Assembly: GCA_902729315.2 (NCBI GenBank)
Contig: LR746276.1
Location: forward strand, 3,888,169-3,952,168
Reading direction: 5' to 3'
From: Spirodela intermedia
Taxonomy: Eukaryota; Streptophyta; Magnoliopsida; Alismatales; Araceae
DNA length: 64,000 bases
In this document: positions 26,351 to 36,988 of the stretch, piece by piece
Position numbering within the stretch: position 1 is the first letter of the stretch
Layout: every line of letters begins with the position of its first letter
Translations under genes and position numbers: made by a program
Notes under the pieces: generated by a model
Seen by the model: only the letters and a program-made list of their open reading frames with translations
Databases searched by the model: none
Told to the model about the DNA's origin: nothing

Positions 26351-28003
26351 ATGGAAGGGTTGAGTAGCAGCGGAGTGATGGGTTTTGCGGAGGGCGGCGG
26401 TAGCAGCGGCTTATCCCCGCTCATGATCATGCCGTTGATGGCATCTCAGCCAGCCTCGGCGGAACACAATCTCCTTTTCCTGCCGCCGCCTACCAACCAC
26501 CACCATGGGGGGGGCAGCAAGAGCAACCACCACCGGCAGAACACCGAAAACGATAACGTCCGCTACCCCTTATCATATCCCGCCGCCATCGGCGAGAAGG
26601 ATCGCAGTAACATGAAGGCGAAGATCATGTGTCATCCTCACTACCCACGCCTCCTCTCTGCCTATGTCAACTGCCACAAGGTAGGGGAAGCCACAGAAGT
26701 AAGAGAATTTGACAATGAAAATTTTAGGGTTATGGTTCCTCTCTCTCTCTCTACCCATCTTTCAAAGTTGGCTTTTTTTTGGTTGTACGTACAGTTGGGG
26801 GCGCCGCCGGAGGTGGTGGCGCGGCTGGAGGAGGTTTGCGGCGGCGGCGGGGGCGGGGCCGGAAACAGTAGGCTTGGGGAGGATCCGGCGCTGGACCAGT
26901 TTATGGAGGCCTACTGCGAGATGCTGATCAAGTACGAGGAGGAGCTCAGCAAGCCCTTCAAGGAAGCCATGCTCTTCCTCTCCCGGATGGAGTCGCAATT
27001 CAAGTCACTCTCCGTGTCCTCCCCTTCTTCCTCCCTTCAAGACCCACAAGCCGCAGGTCAGCTCTCTCTCCTCCCTGACACCTCATCTCTTATCTCTTCC
27101 CCTGATCTACCTTTCCTTTCTTCTTCTCCCCTTATCTCTCATCTTCTCAGCCTATCTCCGTCTTCTCTCCTCACGGACCATCTCTTGTTCCTCTCTGCCT
27201 TCTCATATCACCTCTTTCCACTTCTTCTGTCCACCCACGCGCTTCTTTTATTTACATGCGTATTCTTCTCTTCCCTCCCGTACTTCTGTCTCACCCCCAG
27301 GTCGTTCTTTATCTCGTCAATCCTACGCATCTCCTCTCGGTATGTTTCTTCCTTTCTTGGATCCTAGTTATTTCCCCCCCTTCCTTCCCTCGCCACTTAA
27401 CTTCATCCGTCTTATTTTAATCATACTGCTCAAGGTGAGATCCACGCAAACAAGAAAAAACCTACTACGGTTGGCAGTTTTCTAAAGTAAAAGCCCGTAA
27501 GATCAGGAGAAATTTTCGTGATGGAATTCAACTCCTATTTTATACCGCTCTGCTTGGCCTCAGTAGGCTTATTATAATAATCGTCGTTGAACTGCTCTAG
27601 TTCATCATATACTTTGAACCATGTGATGTTAAATCACATCACATATGAATTCTTCTAAGTCTCTTTCTCCCTCTCTCTTACCCCGCTTTCTCTTTCTCCT
27701 CCGTCTTCCTCTCTCATGATCATGCTGGTAGCTCTTGGCGTCTGACGAAGGTTGAAAAATCCCTGTCGAGAGAATACGGCTGATTCTGTAGGAAAGCTGG
27801 AAGGGCTACATGTCCATTCTTATAAGGATTAATGATGGCTTCTTAGGGAACTTTACTGTTGTCATACTCGCACGCGCACGCACGCACACTGTCTCTCTTC
27901 ATCTCTCCTCTTTCTTTCGGTTTTCGGTGAGCTTTCTGTGCTTCCTAGGCTTCGTTAGGTTAGAGCTAATTTCTTAACAGTTCTCTTCCTCTATCTCCCC
28001 CCC

Positions 28004-28050
<47 letters not shown>

Positions 28051-30414
28051 CACCTGTGGTTCTATATATGGTCTTGTTGTTCTTTCGATGCATTCTATAA
28101 TATCACAACGAAGAACCTTGGATCGCCCCCAGCTCTGTGGCTTACCACTTCTTTGCTTCCTATCTTTGGGGAGTGGGTAGGGTGAATAGCTAGATGATCA
28201 TCAAGAAAAATGGCTGGAGCATGCCTTTATGAATTTTCCTAGGATAATGTAGCACCTCAGCTATTTAGAGTAATACCGAGCTACCTCGTATCACCAAACA
28301 TAGCTTATTATTTATCCAGGCTGTCTTCTGAAACCTTGGTCGCTATGGTTCTCTACGCATAGTGTTTCATGCCGTCATCATGCATTCTTCAGGACTACCA
28401 AGGTCGGTGTTTAGGGTTCGCAGATGAGAAGGGTTTATAGATGAGACCATGAAACGGTGGAAGAAGGTGGAGGGCAATAGGATAGGGGATCAGAGAGGGA
28501 ATTTAAGAATGAGAAGACGAATGACGGGTAGAGATGCCTCTGATCAGGAGCAGCATATGGCTTGCGAAGAAGAAAACAGGTGTATTCTATGTCCGCATTG
28601 ATTCACAAAGTCCGTCGAAAATTATGTCGAAAATCTATAGAGGCACGAGGATTCCTTGAACCAAATGGGCACATTATTCGATTTTTATTCGAGGTCATGC
28701 GATGGTAGAAGTCAACGCATAGACTTATGGATCCAGAAATGGATTTTTTTGGCATAAACGTTGCCGCAGAAGTAGAAACTTGTATGATTTGGCACTTCGT
28801 AGGTATGTGTCTACTGGGAAAAGGAATAACGGTATGATGGGTATCCTGGTATTCTATCGGTTCTTGATAAACGTGGATTATAAGCCTGATTATCTTTGAT
28901 GTTGCATAATTAGATGGTTTCTTGGAATCTCATAGCTTTGGTGAATAGTTTATGATTATCATGATTATCAAGGATAAATCGGAGACTTCTTAGCAAGTTT
29001 GACTTACGCATCCTTTGTCAACCTTGAAAATGTCAGCACCTGAAGTAAGTATATCTAATGTCTTTACTTTAAAGTTGACATCTTGAGGAACTGTTCTAGA
29101 GAGAGAAGATAATTCTATGAGTGCTATTTGGTTGTGATTTAGTTTGCATGAGATTTTTCATAAAATCATGAAAGGATCTGATTTTTGGTTTTAGTCTTGG
29201 AATAAGAATATGAAATGAGAAAAAAAGTTGTAAGTTTTTAGCTTGTTAGATTATTTTTCCCTCTTTCATGTGCAGGATTATTCATCTGTTCAGCGAGTTT
29301 GAAACGATCCCTGAAATGCTCAGGCGATCGATGCAGATATTTTCTTTACATTCAGCGTGCCAGATCCGTTGACCTGTTACATAGTGGATCAATTTAATTC
29401 ATAGCCGATCTGGTTTCCAAAAATGGAAACCATCTTGGGAAACCTAGAGTAGACATTCTGAACGATTTTAAGCTTTCTACGAATGCGAATCCGTGGTTTG
29501 GAGTGGTTTTGTGGACGTAAATGCCCAACTTTCACTCGGGCTAGGCCGTCTCAGATGAGTTAGTAGGCTGTTCCTGGCTCAGGTGATCGGTTCTAGGATT
29601 TAGGGTTAGGGTTTAGTTTCCATTCAGCATTTAGAGTCTTTGCTACTTGGACTTGAGCTCATTAGGGTTCTCAGCCTTGTTGGACCTCGTCTGCTCCTTC
29701 CGGGTGTTTGACTTTTGCGATGTTTCTTCAGATCTCCGGTGATTCTCATCCCCATGGGGAGTTCTTAGCTAGGAGTGATGTTTGTCATTCCAATGGCGAT
29801 GGAGCTTGAATGCTACTGTTCGTGGGCGTTGCAGGCCAGGGCGAGACGTCGGAAAGGGGCGGCGGGTCCTCCGAGGAGGACGCGGACATGGCGGGCGAGG
29901 CGTACGTTGATCCGCAGGCGGAGGACAGGGAGCTCAAAGGTCAACTCCTACGCAAGTACAGCGGCTACCTCGGCGGGCTGAAGCAGGAGTTCCTGAAGAG
30001 GAGGAAGAAGGGGAAGCTCCCCAAGGAGGCGCGGTACCAGCTGCTTGACTGGTGGAACCGCCACTACAAGTGGCCCTACCCCTCTGTACGGCGGCGCCGC
30101 CGGCGACTTCCATTACCATCTCCGGCGATCTTGCCAGCGCTGGTTGGGGGGGGCGGTGCTGATAGGTGGGTTGGATTTGTGTGCAGGAATCGCAGAAGCT
30201 GGCGCTGGCGGAGTCAACGGGCTTGGATCAGAAGCAGATCAACAACTGGTTCATCAACCAGAGGAAGCGCCACTGGAAACCAGCGGAGGAGATGCAGTTC
30301 GTGGCGGCGGCGGCGGAGGCCGGCCGCCCCCACTACTACCTCGACAACCCCGTGGGGAATCCCTTCTCCGTGGGTTTCGCCTCCCCCTTCTCCGAAGTTC
30401 AAAGACCCATGTAG
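26351..30414 (+). CDS. Class I KNOX homeodomain transcription factor (KN1/STM/BP-like), 4 exons
   Basis: TALE homeodomain protein of the KNOTTED1-like class I group, a nuclear DNA-binding factor that keeps meristem cells undifferentiated and partners BELL proteins through its MEINOX region. Exons: 26351-26680, 26795-27056, 29835-30085, 30187-30414; phases fit and give 356 aa. Seen: a Gly/His-rich N-terminus, KNOX1 from residue 88 ([20 protein letters not shown], then [16 protein letters not shown]), KNOX2 at about 140-184 ([19 protein letters not shown]), an acidic GSSEED-type linker, ELK at 230-252 ([20 protein letters not shown]) and the homeodomain at 253-313 with the TALE PYP loop at 278-280 and helix 3 [16 protein letters not shown]. 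Intron 3 splits the homeodomain after WPYPS, a classic KNOX position. Intron 2 is 2.78 kb. The residue after NCHK is Leu, where Val is usual. AATAAA at 30538 is a possible poly(A) signal. The subclade is uncertain. Confidence 0.95.
27057..29834 (+). other. KNOX intron 2 (large, pyrimidine-rich)
   Basis: 2778-bp intron between KNOX2 and the acidic linker/ELK exon, donor G|GTCAGC, acceptor GTTGCAG|GC. The first 1 kb is strongly CT-rich, with a (TC)n array at about 28010-28040 and an ACGCACGC-type stretch near 27870. Large class I KNOX introns are known to carry regulatory elements; none is proven here. Confidence 0.85.
28010..28048. repeat. (TC)n microsatellite in KNOX intron 2
   Basis: TC dinucleotide array inside the large KNOX intron, of the type bound by plant GAGA-binding BBR/BPC factors. 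Confidence 0.85.
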
Positions 30415-30956
30415 CTCTACCCTTCGGAGATCCAGAGAGAGAGAGAGAGGTTTGCCTCCATGAACTGGTTGTAACCATGCTCAGAAACTGCGGCATTTTG
30501 ATGGACGGGGCCTTCTTCCTCCTCAGTGAGTCAGTGTAATAAATCTTTTCTAATGCGCTCTTCACGCGCACGGTCGAGCAGAACATCGCCGCCGGGGAAG
30601 ACGACAACGGACTCCCGCCGGCGGAAGTTCCGCCGGGGGTTGAGGAATACGGAACCTGTGAGAAATCTACAGGGGAGGAGAGGAGAGAAGTCTCCGCCCC
30701 TCGGGAAGACCATAACATTCTTCAATTTTCATTCAACGTGATCTCAGACAGATCAAATGCAGAAACCCCGCATTTGGATAATCACAGTACAGTGTGCAGG
30801 TATCTGGACATGGCGGAAGAACCCAAGCTCCTCGTCTACAAGAAGAAAGCAACTGGACATGGCGGAGAGCAAGCTCCTCTCTACTTGAAAGCAACAATGG
30901 CGGAAGCAAAATAGAGAGATGGGGAGAGGGAGGAGGGGAGGGAGGGAGGGCCTCAC
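30415..30956. other. Convergent 3' region between KNOX and PICALM genes
   Basis: About 540 bp between two facing stop codons, holding both 3'UTRs. AATAAA at 30538-30543 serves the KNOX side. Several short GC-rich frames are shadows without family resemblance. Confidence 0.65.
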
Positions 30957-32906
30957 TCAGTAAGGGGTGTAGTAGGCAGCAGCTCCGTAGGCGGCGGGCG
31001 GCATGCCGTAGTAGGGCATAGGAGGTGCGGCGGCGGCGGCGTGGAAGCTGAGCTTGGCGAGGCTCGCCTGGCCCTGCATGCCGTCGCGGGCGTACTGCTC
31101 CCAGACCTGGTTCTCCTGCACGAGGAGCTGCTGCTTCTTCTCCATGTCCGCCATCTGCACGTAGGGCGGCGGAGGGACGACCAGGGAGGCGGCGAAGGGG
31201 TCCTGGTTCACCGCCTGCACGGAGCCGTCCGGCGCCGGCAGCGCTAGCACGGGGGTCGTCTTCCCCATCCCCGGCAGGGCGACGCTGCTGGCGCTGCCGC
31301 CGCTGCTCATCTGCGCGTTCACGTGCTGCCGGACTACGCCGGCGTCGTACATCCCGTTGAGCAGCAGTGGGTCCATGCCGCCGGGCATGGCCAGCTTCTG
31401 CTTGGAGAGGTTACTTGCGGACTCCACCAGGGCGAGCTCCCAGTTGGCGTTGCCGGCATCCACCGCCGGGTTCTGCCATGCTGAGGTCACCTGCTCTCCG
31501 GCGGCGGCGCCGCCCGACGGGAAGGGTTCCCACGAGCCGCCGCCCCCGCCGCCGGTGGCGGGAGGGCCGGAGAAGAGGGCGAGAGCCAGTCTGTTCCCCT
31601 GGTCGTCGGCGGAAAGAACCTCCTCCCTGAGATCCACCAGGTTTCCACCACCGTCCTGCTGCTTGCTTTCCGGCGGTGGCGCCGCCTGTTGCTCCTCGAA
31701 GCCCTCCGGAGCTGGGAGGGCCTTGATGCTGCCCATATCCTGCACGGGTTCCTCCTCCGGCGGGGCGGCAGGCGGCGGCGCCTCGGCACGGACTGGTTCG
31801 GGGCTCTTAGGCCCCCTCGCCCTGTCCACCATGAACTCCTCCAAGGTCTCCAAGAGCTTGTTGGTTATTAGCTGCACCTCGGGGTACTCCGACGACCTCG
31901 CCACTCCCGTGTCCTTGCACCAGGCGTAGAATGAGGCCAGCTCGTCGATCTGCTTGGCGGCACGGGCATAAGCCTCGAAGGCCTTGCTGCAGTCCGGATA
32001 GTCCATGTCGAAAAAGCGGTCCAGCAGCACGGCCAGCACCTCGCAGATGTCGGCGTAGAGCTGAAAGCTCTCCCTGACGACTGGGTAGAGGCCGATAAGG
32101 ATCATCCTACTGTTCTTCGCCATGCCCGTCGGCCGGCAGGCGAGGAATCGGTCGAGCAGAAGCTGCAGATGATGCATCCTCCCCAGGGCTCTCTCCGGCT
32201 TCATGTCCCTGACCGGCGTCGGCGCCTTCTTCTCCCCTCCGCCATTGCTCTGGTGTCTCTCGCCGTCGACGTAGCCCGCCGGTGAGGAGTTGGATCGTCT
32301 TCCTCCGTAAGGGTCGTCTCTGTAATCTCTGTAATCTTCATGGCGGCGAGGAGTTGTCCCCCACCGCTGCTGATCGTCGTAGTGGGGACGATCGCCGCGA
32401 GCTCCCCTGCCGCTATCGGCGGCGCCGCCCTGCTTCCTCTCGTACAGGGTGCATTCCAGCCGCTGGTCGAGGTAGAGGGCGTAGGTGCGGACGAAGGCGG
32501 AGTGGTCCCAGGAGTGGGAGTGAGCTTCATCGCGGAAGTCGGAGAGGTTGAGGAGGCGCGTCCCCTTCCTGGTGGCGTATAGAATCTCCTGCTGGAAGGC
32601 GGGATGGCCATCCTCCATGAGACGATGGATCAGAATGAGGCACTTGAGGGCGACGATCCAGTCCCTGGTCTTGCCGAGGCGCCGGGAGATAGTGGTGATG
32701 CAGGCGTCGATGTAGCCGCCGGAGTAGGATGTCATGTTCAGAATCTCTCTGAGGTACTTCTCGTCGGCCGGCTCGTCGTCGTGGCCGGTGGCCTTCACAA
32801 TGGCGACGTCCAGCTCCGGGGCCACGGCGCTGGAGACCTTGGCTATGCCGATGCTCGTCTGGTCCTTCACCGCCCCTATCACCTTCCTGATTGTGGTGGG
32901 CGCCAT
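30957..32906 (-). CDS. ANTH-domain clathrin assembly protein (AP180/PICALM-type)
   Basis: Endocytic adaptor that binds PI(4,5)P2 membranes through an N-terminal ANTH domain, recruits clathrin and AP-2 and sorts R-SNAREs. One uninterrupted 649-aa frame. Seen: the N-terminus MAPTTIRKVIGAVKDQTSIG; the phosphoinositide-binding KATGH at residues 38-42; the ANTH core around EKYLREILNMTS, CITTISRRLGKTRDWIVALK and FVRTYALYLDQRLE; a helical second half (RMHHLQLLLDRFLACRP to EEFMVDRARG); then a disordered P/A/G/E-rich tail with a DPF AP-2-binding motif at about 569-571 and a YARDGMQG segment typical of the plant PICALM5/At1g03050-like group. The C-terminus is Tyr/Pro-rich. Coding GC is very high. It converges on the KNOX gene. 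A 5'UTR intron is probable just upstream. Confidence 0.94.
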   Translation of the reverse strand: MAPTTIRKVIGAVKDQTSIGIAKVSSAVAPELDVAIVKATGHDDEPADEKYLREILNMTSYSGGYIDACITTISRRLGKTRDWIVALKCLILIHRLMEDGHPAFQQEILYATRKGTRLLNLSDFRDEAHSHSWDHSAFVRTYALYLDQRLECTLYERKQGGAADSGRGARGDRPHYDDQQRWGTTPRRHEDYRDYRDDPYGGRRSNSSPAGYVDGERHQSNGGGEKKAPTPVRDMKPERALGRMHHLQLLLDRFLACRPTGMAKNSRMILIGLYPVVRESFQLYADICEVLAVLLDRFFDMDYPDCSKAFEAYARAAKQIDELASFYAWCKDTGVARSSEYPEVQLITNKLLETLEEFMVDRARGPKSPEPVRAEAPPPAAPPEEEPVQDMGSIKALPAPEGFEEQQAAPPPESKQQDGGGNLVDLREEVLSADDQGNRLALALFSGPPATGGGGGGSWEPFPSGGAAAGEQVTSAWQNPAVDAGNANWELALVESASNLSKQKLAMPGGMDPLLLNGMYDAGVVRQHVNAQMSSGGSASSVALPGMGKTTPVLALPAPDGSVQAVNQDPFAASLVVPPPPYVQMADMEKKQQLLVQENQVWEQYARDGMQGQASLAKLSFHAAAAAPPMPYYGMPPAAYGAAAYYTPY

Positions 32907-32977
32907 GTCTGGCCCGACTGCAACACCCCTGTTTTTTCCCCTTTCAATCTATGTCAACCTCCGAGATGCTCCGGGAC

Positions 32978-33287
32978 CTGAAATACTACCAGATTAACAG
33001 ATCGGCAACACAGAATTTGACAGCACCTAATTCAGAACATCGCGAAAATCTACACCAGGGATCGTATGTGTTGAGATCGATCGAATTAGGAAGAATAGTC
33101 GATTGAAAGGGGACAGGTTCAGACCGGATAGGGCTTCCTGAACAGAGGAAAGGAAGGAATAGATTACAAAGGACGGTGCACCATACGGGTACCGCAGGGA
33201 GAATCTAACAAACAAATTAACGGAGGGACTCCGGTAGGTGATGTTGAAGATGAAGATAACGAGGAAGAAAGTTTGCAATCACCTCAC
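32978..33287 (-). other. Probable 5'UTR intron of the PICALM-type gene
   Basis: On the minus strand a donor GGACG|GTGAGGT (exon ends 33288) and an acceptor GTATTTCAG|GTCCC (exon resumes 32977) flank a 310-bp AT-richer stretch, 71 bp before the ATG. Inferred from splice signals only. Confidence 0.5.
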
Positions 33288-33829
33288 CGTCCGGCTCGTT
33301 GATTGCAAGTAGCACAGGCCTCCTTGCGGCCGCCCCTACCCGAGTCAACGCAAATCAGACCAGATCCGACGCTGCCGTCGAACAAGGTGGAACAGGTCCG
33401 CCGCCGAGGAAGAGATACGCCAGCGGTGGACGGATCTGACACAGAGGCGATCAAGGAGCACGGGGGAAGCGGCGGATGCGGATAGATCTGGATCTGCGGC
33501 ACAACGGAACACAAAGATCTAGGAAGAGCTGGAACGGTAACTCGCGGGGAAGAGGGGTCCTGCAGCCTTGATCTGCCCACCCCCTCCCCTCCTCTCCCCC
33601 GATCTCTCTCTTGCAGCCTCTGCTTTCAGATTCCACAAACAGAAATACTCTACTACAGATCCGCCTCCTCCCCACCTTTCTCCCTCCCCACAGCTGGCTG
33701 ATGCCCTCCTCCCTCTCGCTCTAGCAATGGCGTCGGCGAGGCAGAGACCCTTTCGCCTGGTAGGTCGCCCTTGTTACTTGTTTTTGTCCCCTCACGACTG
33801 CGGACCAGTTCTCTCTCTCTCCTCTCTTT

Positions 33830-33832
33830 CTA

Positions 33833-33881
<49 letters not shown>
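33830..33881. repeat. (CT)n microsatellite
   Basis: About 50 bp of CT dinucleotides, near-continuous, upstream of the PICALM-type gene. Confidence 0.85.
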
Positions 33882-33883
<2 letters not shown>

Positions 33884-34897
33884 CACTCGGTTTTTGGTTT
33901 CTCTCTCTGCGGGCGGCTGGCTGGCCCACCCTTCGCCGCAGCTTGAGGTGACGGGCTGGCTGGAGTGGGGCCCATGGGCCTAGCTTAATGGTCAGAAAAT
34001 TAATTTTACCGAAAAACTTGTGAAGAAATTTAAAGGTGGAATAAAGGCCAGAGAATAATTGAAAACCACCGAGAGGCCATCACCGAAAGAACTCTCATCT
34101 AGGAGGACTTGGACGTTATTACACCACCACTACCCTCTCTCTTTCCCACCCCTCACCTTGACCCTAGTAAAGTCAACGCCGTCATACTTCATTGAACGAG
34201 AGAGAGATGCCCCGGGATAATCGGGTCTCGGGCCGGGCTCAAAGGTCAACGGAAAACCGGGCCCGAGGGTCAACTCCAATGGGATCTGCCGCTGGCGAGC
34301 TGGAGCCATCGTCCCCAGCTGTCATCACGTATGGCTGGTGCTCTCTCTTTCTCTCTCTTCCCCCACAAACCGACTGATGACCTGTCAATTGTGACCGGAA
34401 ATGTGTCGCGCATGTCGTAGGGGGTTGAAGTTGACTTCAATCATTAATTACTAGTGATATAATTTTTAAACGGAAGCGCGGTATAAGATGACGAGTAGCA
34501 TTATTAGTCATCCATCAAAAAGTAAACCCGTTGACATACAACAACGATGGGATCACACTAGAATATTAGAATTTTAGGAATTATTGTAAAATGAAAAACA
34601 ATTTGGCCCTGATTTGTTTCCATAACTGGGAACTAATTCTTAAAGTACTTCCTCATCAACCGATGAAAACTTATGTCCGGTGATTAATTACCATAATTGC
34701 ACTAATGAGCTCATAACAAGTGACTAAAAGGGAATCATTTTTGTGCAAAAAATGTTGAAGAAAAGCTTGTCGGAGGGAAGAAGTTGACCTCAGTGGAGTT
34801 CCATTCAACTAAAAATATCTTTCTAACCCTTTGCATTGTACACTTTCAACCTTACCCAAATCTGGACTTCTATCCCACTCCACCTTATATTGCCAAT

Positions 34898-34921
34898 TCT
34901 CTCTCTCTCTCTCTCTCTCTC
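34898..34921. repeat. (CT)n microsatellite
   Basis: CT dinucleotide array followed by a short TCTA run in AT-rich spacer. Confidence 0.8.
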
Positions 34922-36086
34922 TACCTCTCTATCTATCTATCCCCTCTCAGTCTCCATCTCCTCTACACTAAAGTTCCACTTTTTTTTTATCAATGAGGAA
35001 TTTGGAAGCTAGAAAGAGCTAATTTCTTCAAAAAAATTTATTCTAGGAAAGAAGATATTTATTTCCTACAGTCTAATACTACACATTATTTTGCATATAA
35101 CATATTTTGTGAATTTTTTAAGGTACACAATTTTTGTATATGATCATCATACTCGCTCTTATAATCCCAATTAGGGAACTCCTCAAGGGAAAACATTGAT
35201 TCATGATGTAGATCAATGAATCAAATGTCCCATGCAAGATCAAAAACAAGGGCATCACCATGTGACACAGGTGTATGTTGAAAATATTTATGGCATGTCT
35301 CAATTAATTTGATAATGACATAGAAAACCTTGAAAGAGATCAAAGATTGAGGCCCACAAGAGTAGCTTGGGTATATTCTTGACAATAAATCCCCATTTTT
35401 AAGATATGCAATATATGGATGGTTTCAATTTTGTAAATTGTATGATCACTAGAGTTAGATAAATAAATGATAATGTAATTGGGAGATTTTAAGCATTTTA
35501 TTACATTTGGGTGAACAAGTCAATGAATTACACTTAAAATGTGAGACAATTGAGAAGGCCATGGTGTTTATATTCAACATTCATCATTTTTTTGGTAAAA
35601 AGATCATGATTTATTTAACAAGGCCCCATTAAAAAATCAAGAGGATGATAAAGAGGTAAAACCCAATATAACGAGAGATGTGCACAAATCTCCTAGGCAA
35701 TATTATAAAATAGAGCTTTATCTTGGGAATCAACATAAATCAATACTTCAAGAATCAAATTCAAATGTTAGTAGAAGGTGATAGTATTTCTTGTTACTTG
35801 AAAAAAGAAAAGAAAAGAGGGACATCTAAAGGCGCATGGAAGTGTGCACGGAGGTGGACAGATTTGAGTGGTCTGATCTACATAAGGATCTAAGTGCCTG
35901 ATAAAAAGATCGGTAAAAATGCACACGAAAAGGGAGACTAATTGTGGACTATAAAGTTGGGCTTGGAATCAAAGGGTATGAAGATAAAGCCTCAACTTTT
36001 TATTGGATGCTGTCAATGTGACTTCAATTTCTAACAACTTTTTCATCTCTCTATTTGTTTTCTTATTAGTTTGTCAATCAATTAGT

Positions 36087-36088
<2 letters not shown>

Positions 36089-36120
<32 letters not shown>
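36089..36120. repeat. (CT)n microsatellite
   Basis: About 16 CT repeats in AT-rich intergenic sequence. Confidence 0.85.
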
Positions 36121-36123
<3 letters not shown>

Positions 36124-36988
36124 TCCCTCTGTAGGCGTTGACATTTTGCATGTAGAGTGGACTAGGGCCAAGAAATTCTCTTGCCATAACTCTAGTTCAT
36201 CACCGAAGCTGCCTTTATCAAGATTCAGAGTTTGGCCAAGGTCCAACGACTTTACTTGATGATGACTGCAAGTGTAATGGTAGTTTAATAATTTCCAAAG
36301 GACATAGAGAATATCAAGGCCGGTGCCTAGCTCTTGGTTACTCTCATAGAGAACCATACAATATTGTCATTAGATGATATATTGAAATATTATCTTAAAA
36401 TTAAATTTGATAACTATTTGGTAAATTTTATTCTATATCTTCAGACCTGAGAGTAAATAATAAGAAACCCCATTTTTTTAGGTCCTTAATTTGCATGATA
36501 CTTTCTTTTAAGAATAATTCAGTATATGAATGTGGGTGTCACTGGCCCAACGCAACCTAGCAACCTGCCTCGGCCCAATTTAGTAGCATGGGCCGGCCCA
36601 TCAAAGTTGGACGATAAGTTTATACACAAATATGTAAAATATTTGAGTTAAAATAAATCTTGGAGGAATTCCAGTACTTGAGGATAACTTGAACACAGCC
36701 TTTAGTCTAAACACAAATACATAATGTACAAGGTAGAAAACATATTGTTTATATTTTTGTATGCTTTTCTGGGAACTTGGTTAACCTTGGCGGGGAGGGC
36801 AAAGCGCGGGACGGGTGGTTGTCGCCTCCGTCATCGCGGGGGGCAGAGCAAATCAGTGATCATCCTCTCCCCTCAACAACTGTTCTCTGGCAATTCCCTG
36901 CCCCATCAGCAGCTACAGTGGTGCAGGGGAGGGTGTAAGAGGCAGAATTGAGTGCTGGAAGGTCCTGTGAGTTTGGTTGACGCATGCG

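Larger units (their letters stand above)
33289..36988. other. Intergenic region between PICALM-type and ECT genes
   Basis: 33289-33720 should hold the PICALM 5' exon and promoter. A (CT)n array lies at about 33830-33881. 34400-36700 is AT-rich with (CT)n arrays at about 34898-34921 and 36090-36119. The GC-richer 36790-36988 is likely the ECT promoter and 5'UTR. No gene supported. Confidence 0.55.

Noticed and set aside
25951-26430. 159-codon minus-strand frame over the KNOX start
   Set aside because: Antisense shadow of GA-rich leader and KNOX exon 1.
27057-27367. Read-through of KNOX exon 2 to 27367
   Set aside because: After DPQAA the frame becomes Ser/Leu/Phe-rich from CT repeats; G|GTCAGC is a good donor and phase 1 joins exon 3 exactly.
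31357-31929. 190-codon plus-strand frame within the PICALM gene
   Set aside because: Shadow on the opposite strand of a GC-rich coding region; the minus frame has clear ANTH and DPF motifs.
33727-33759. Possible mini first exon MASARQRPFRL before a GTAGGT donor
   Set aside because: No downstream exon in phase was found; it overlaps the expected PICALM promoter.
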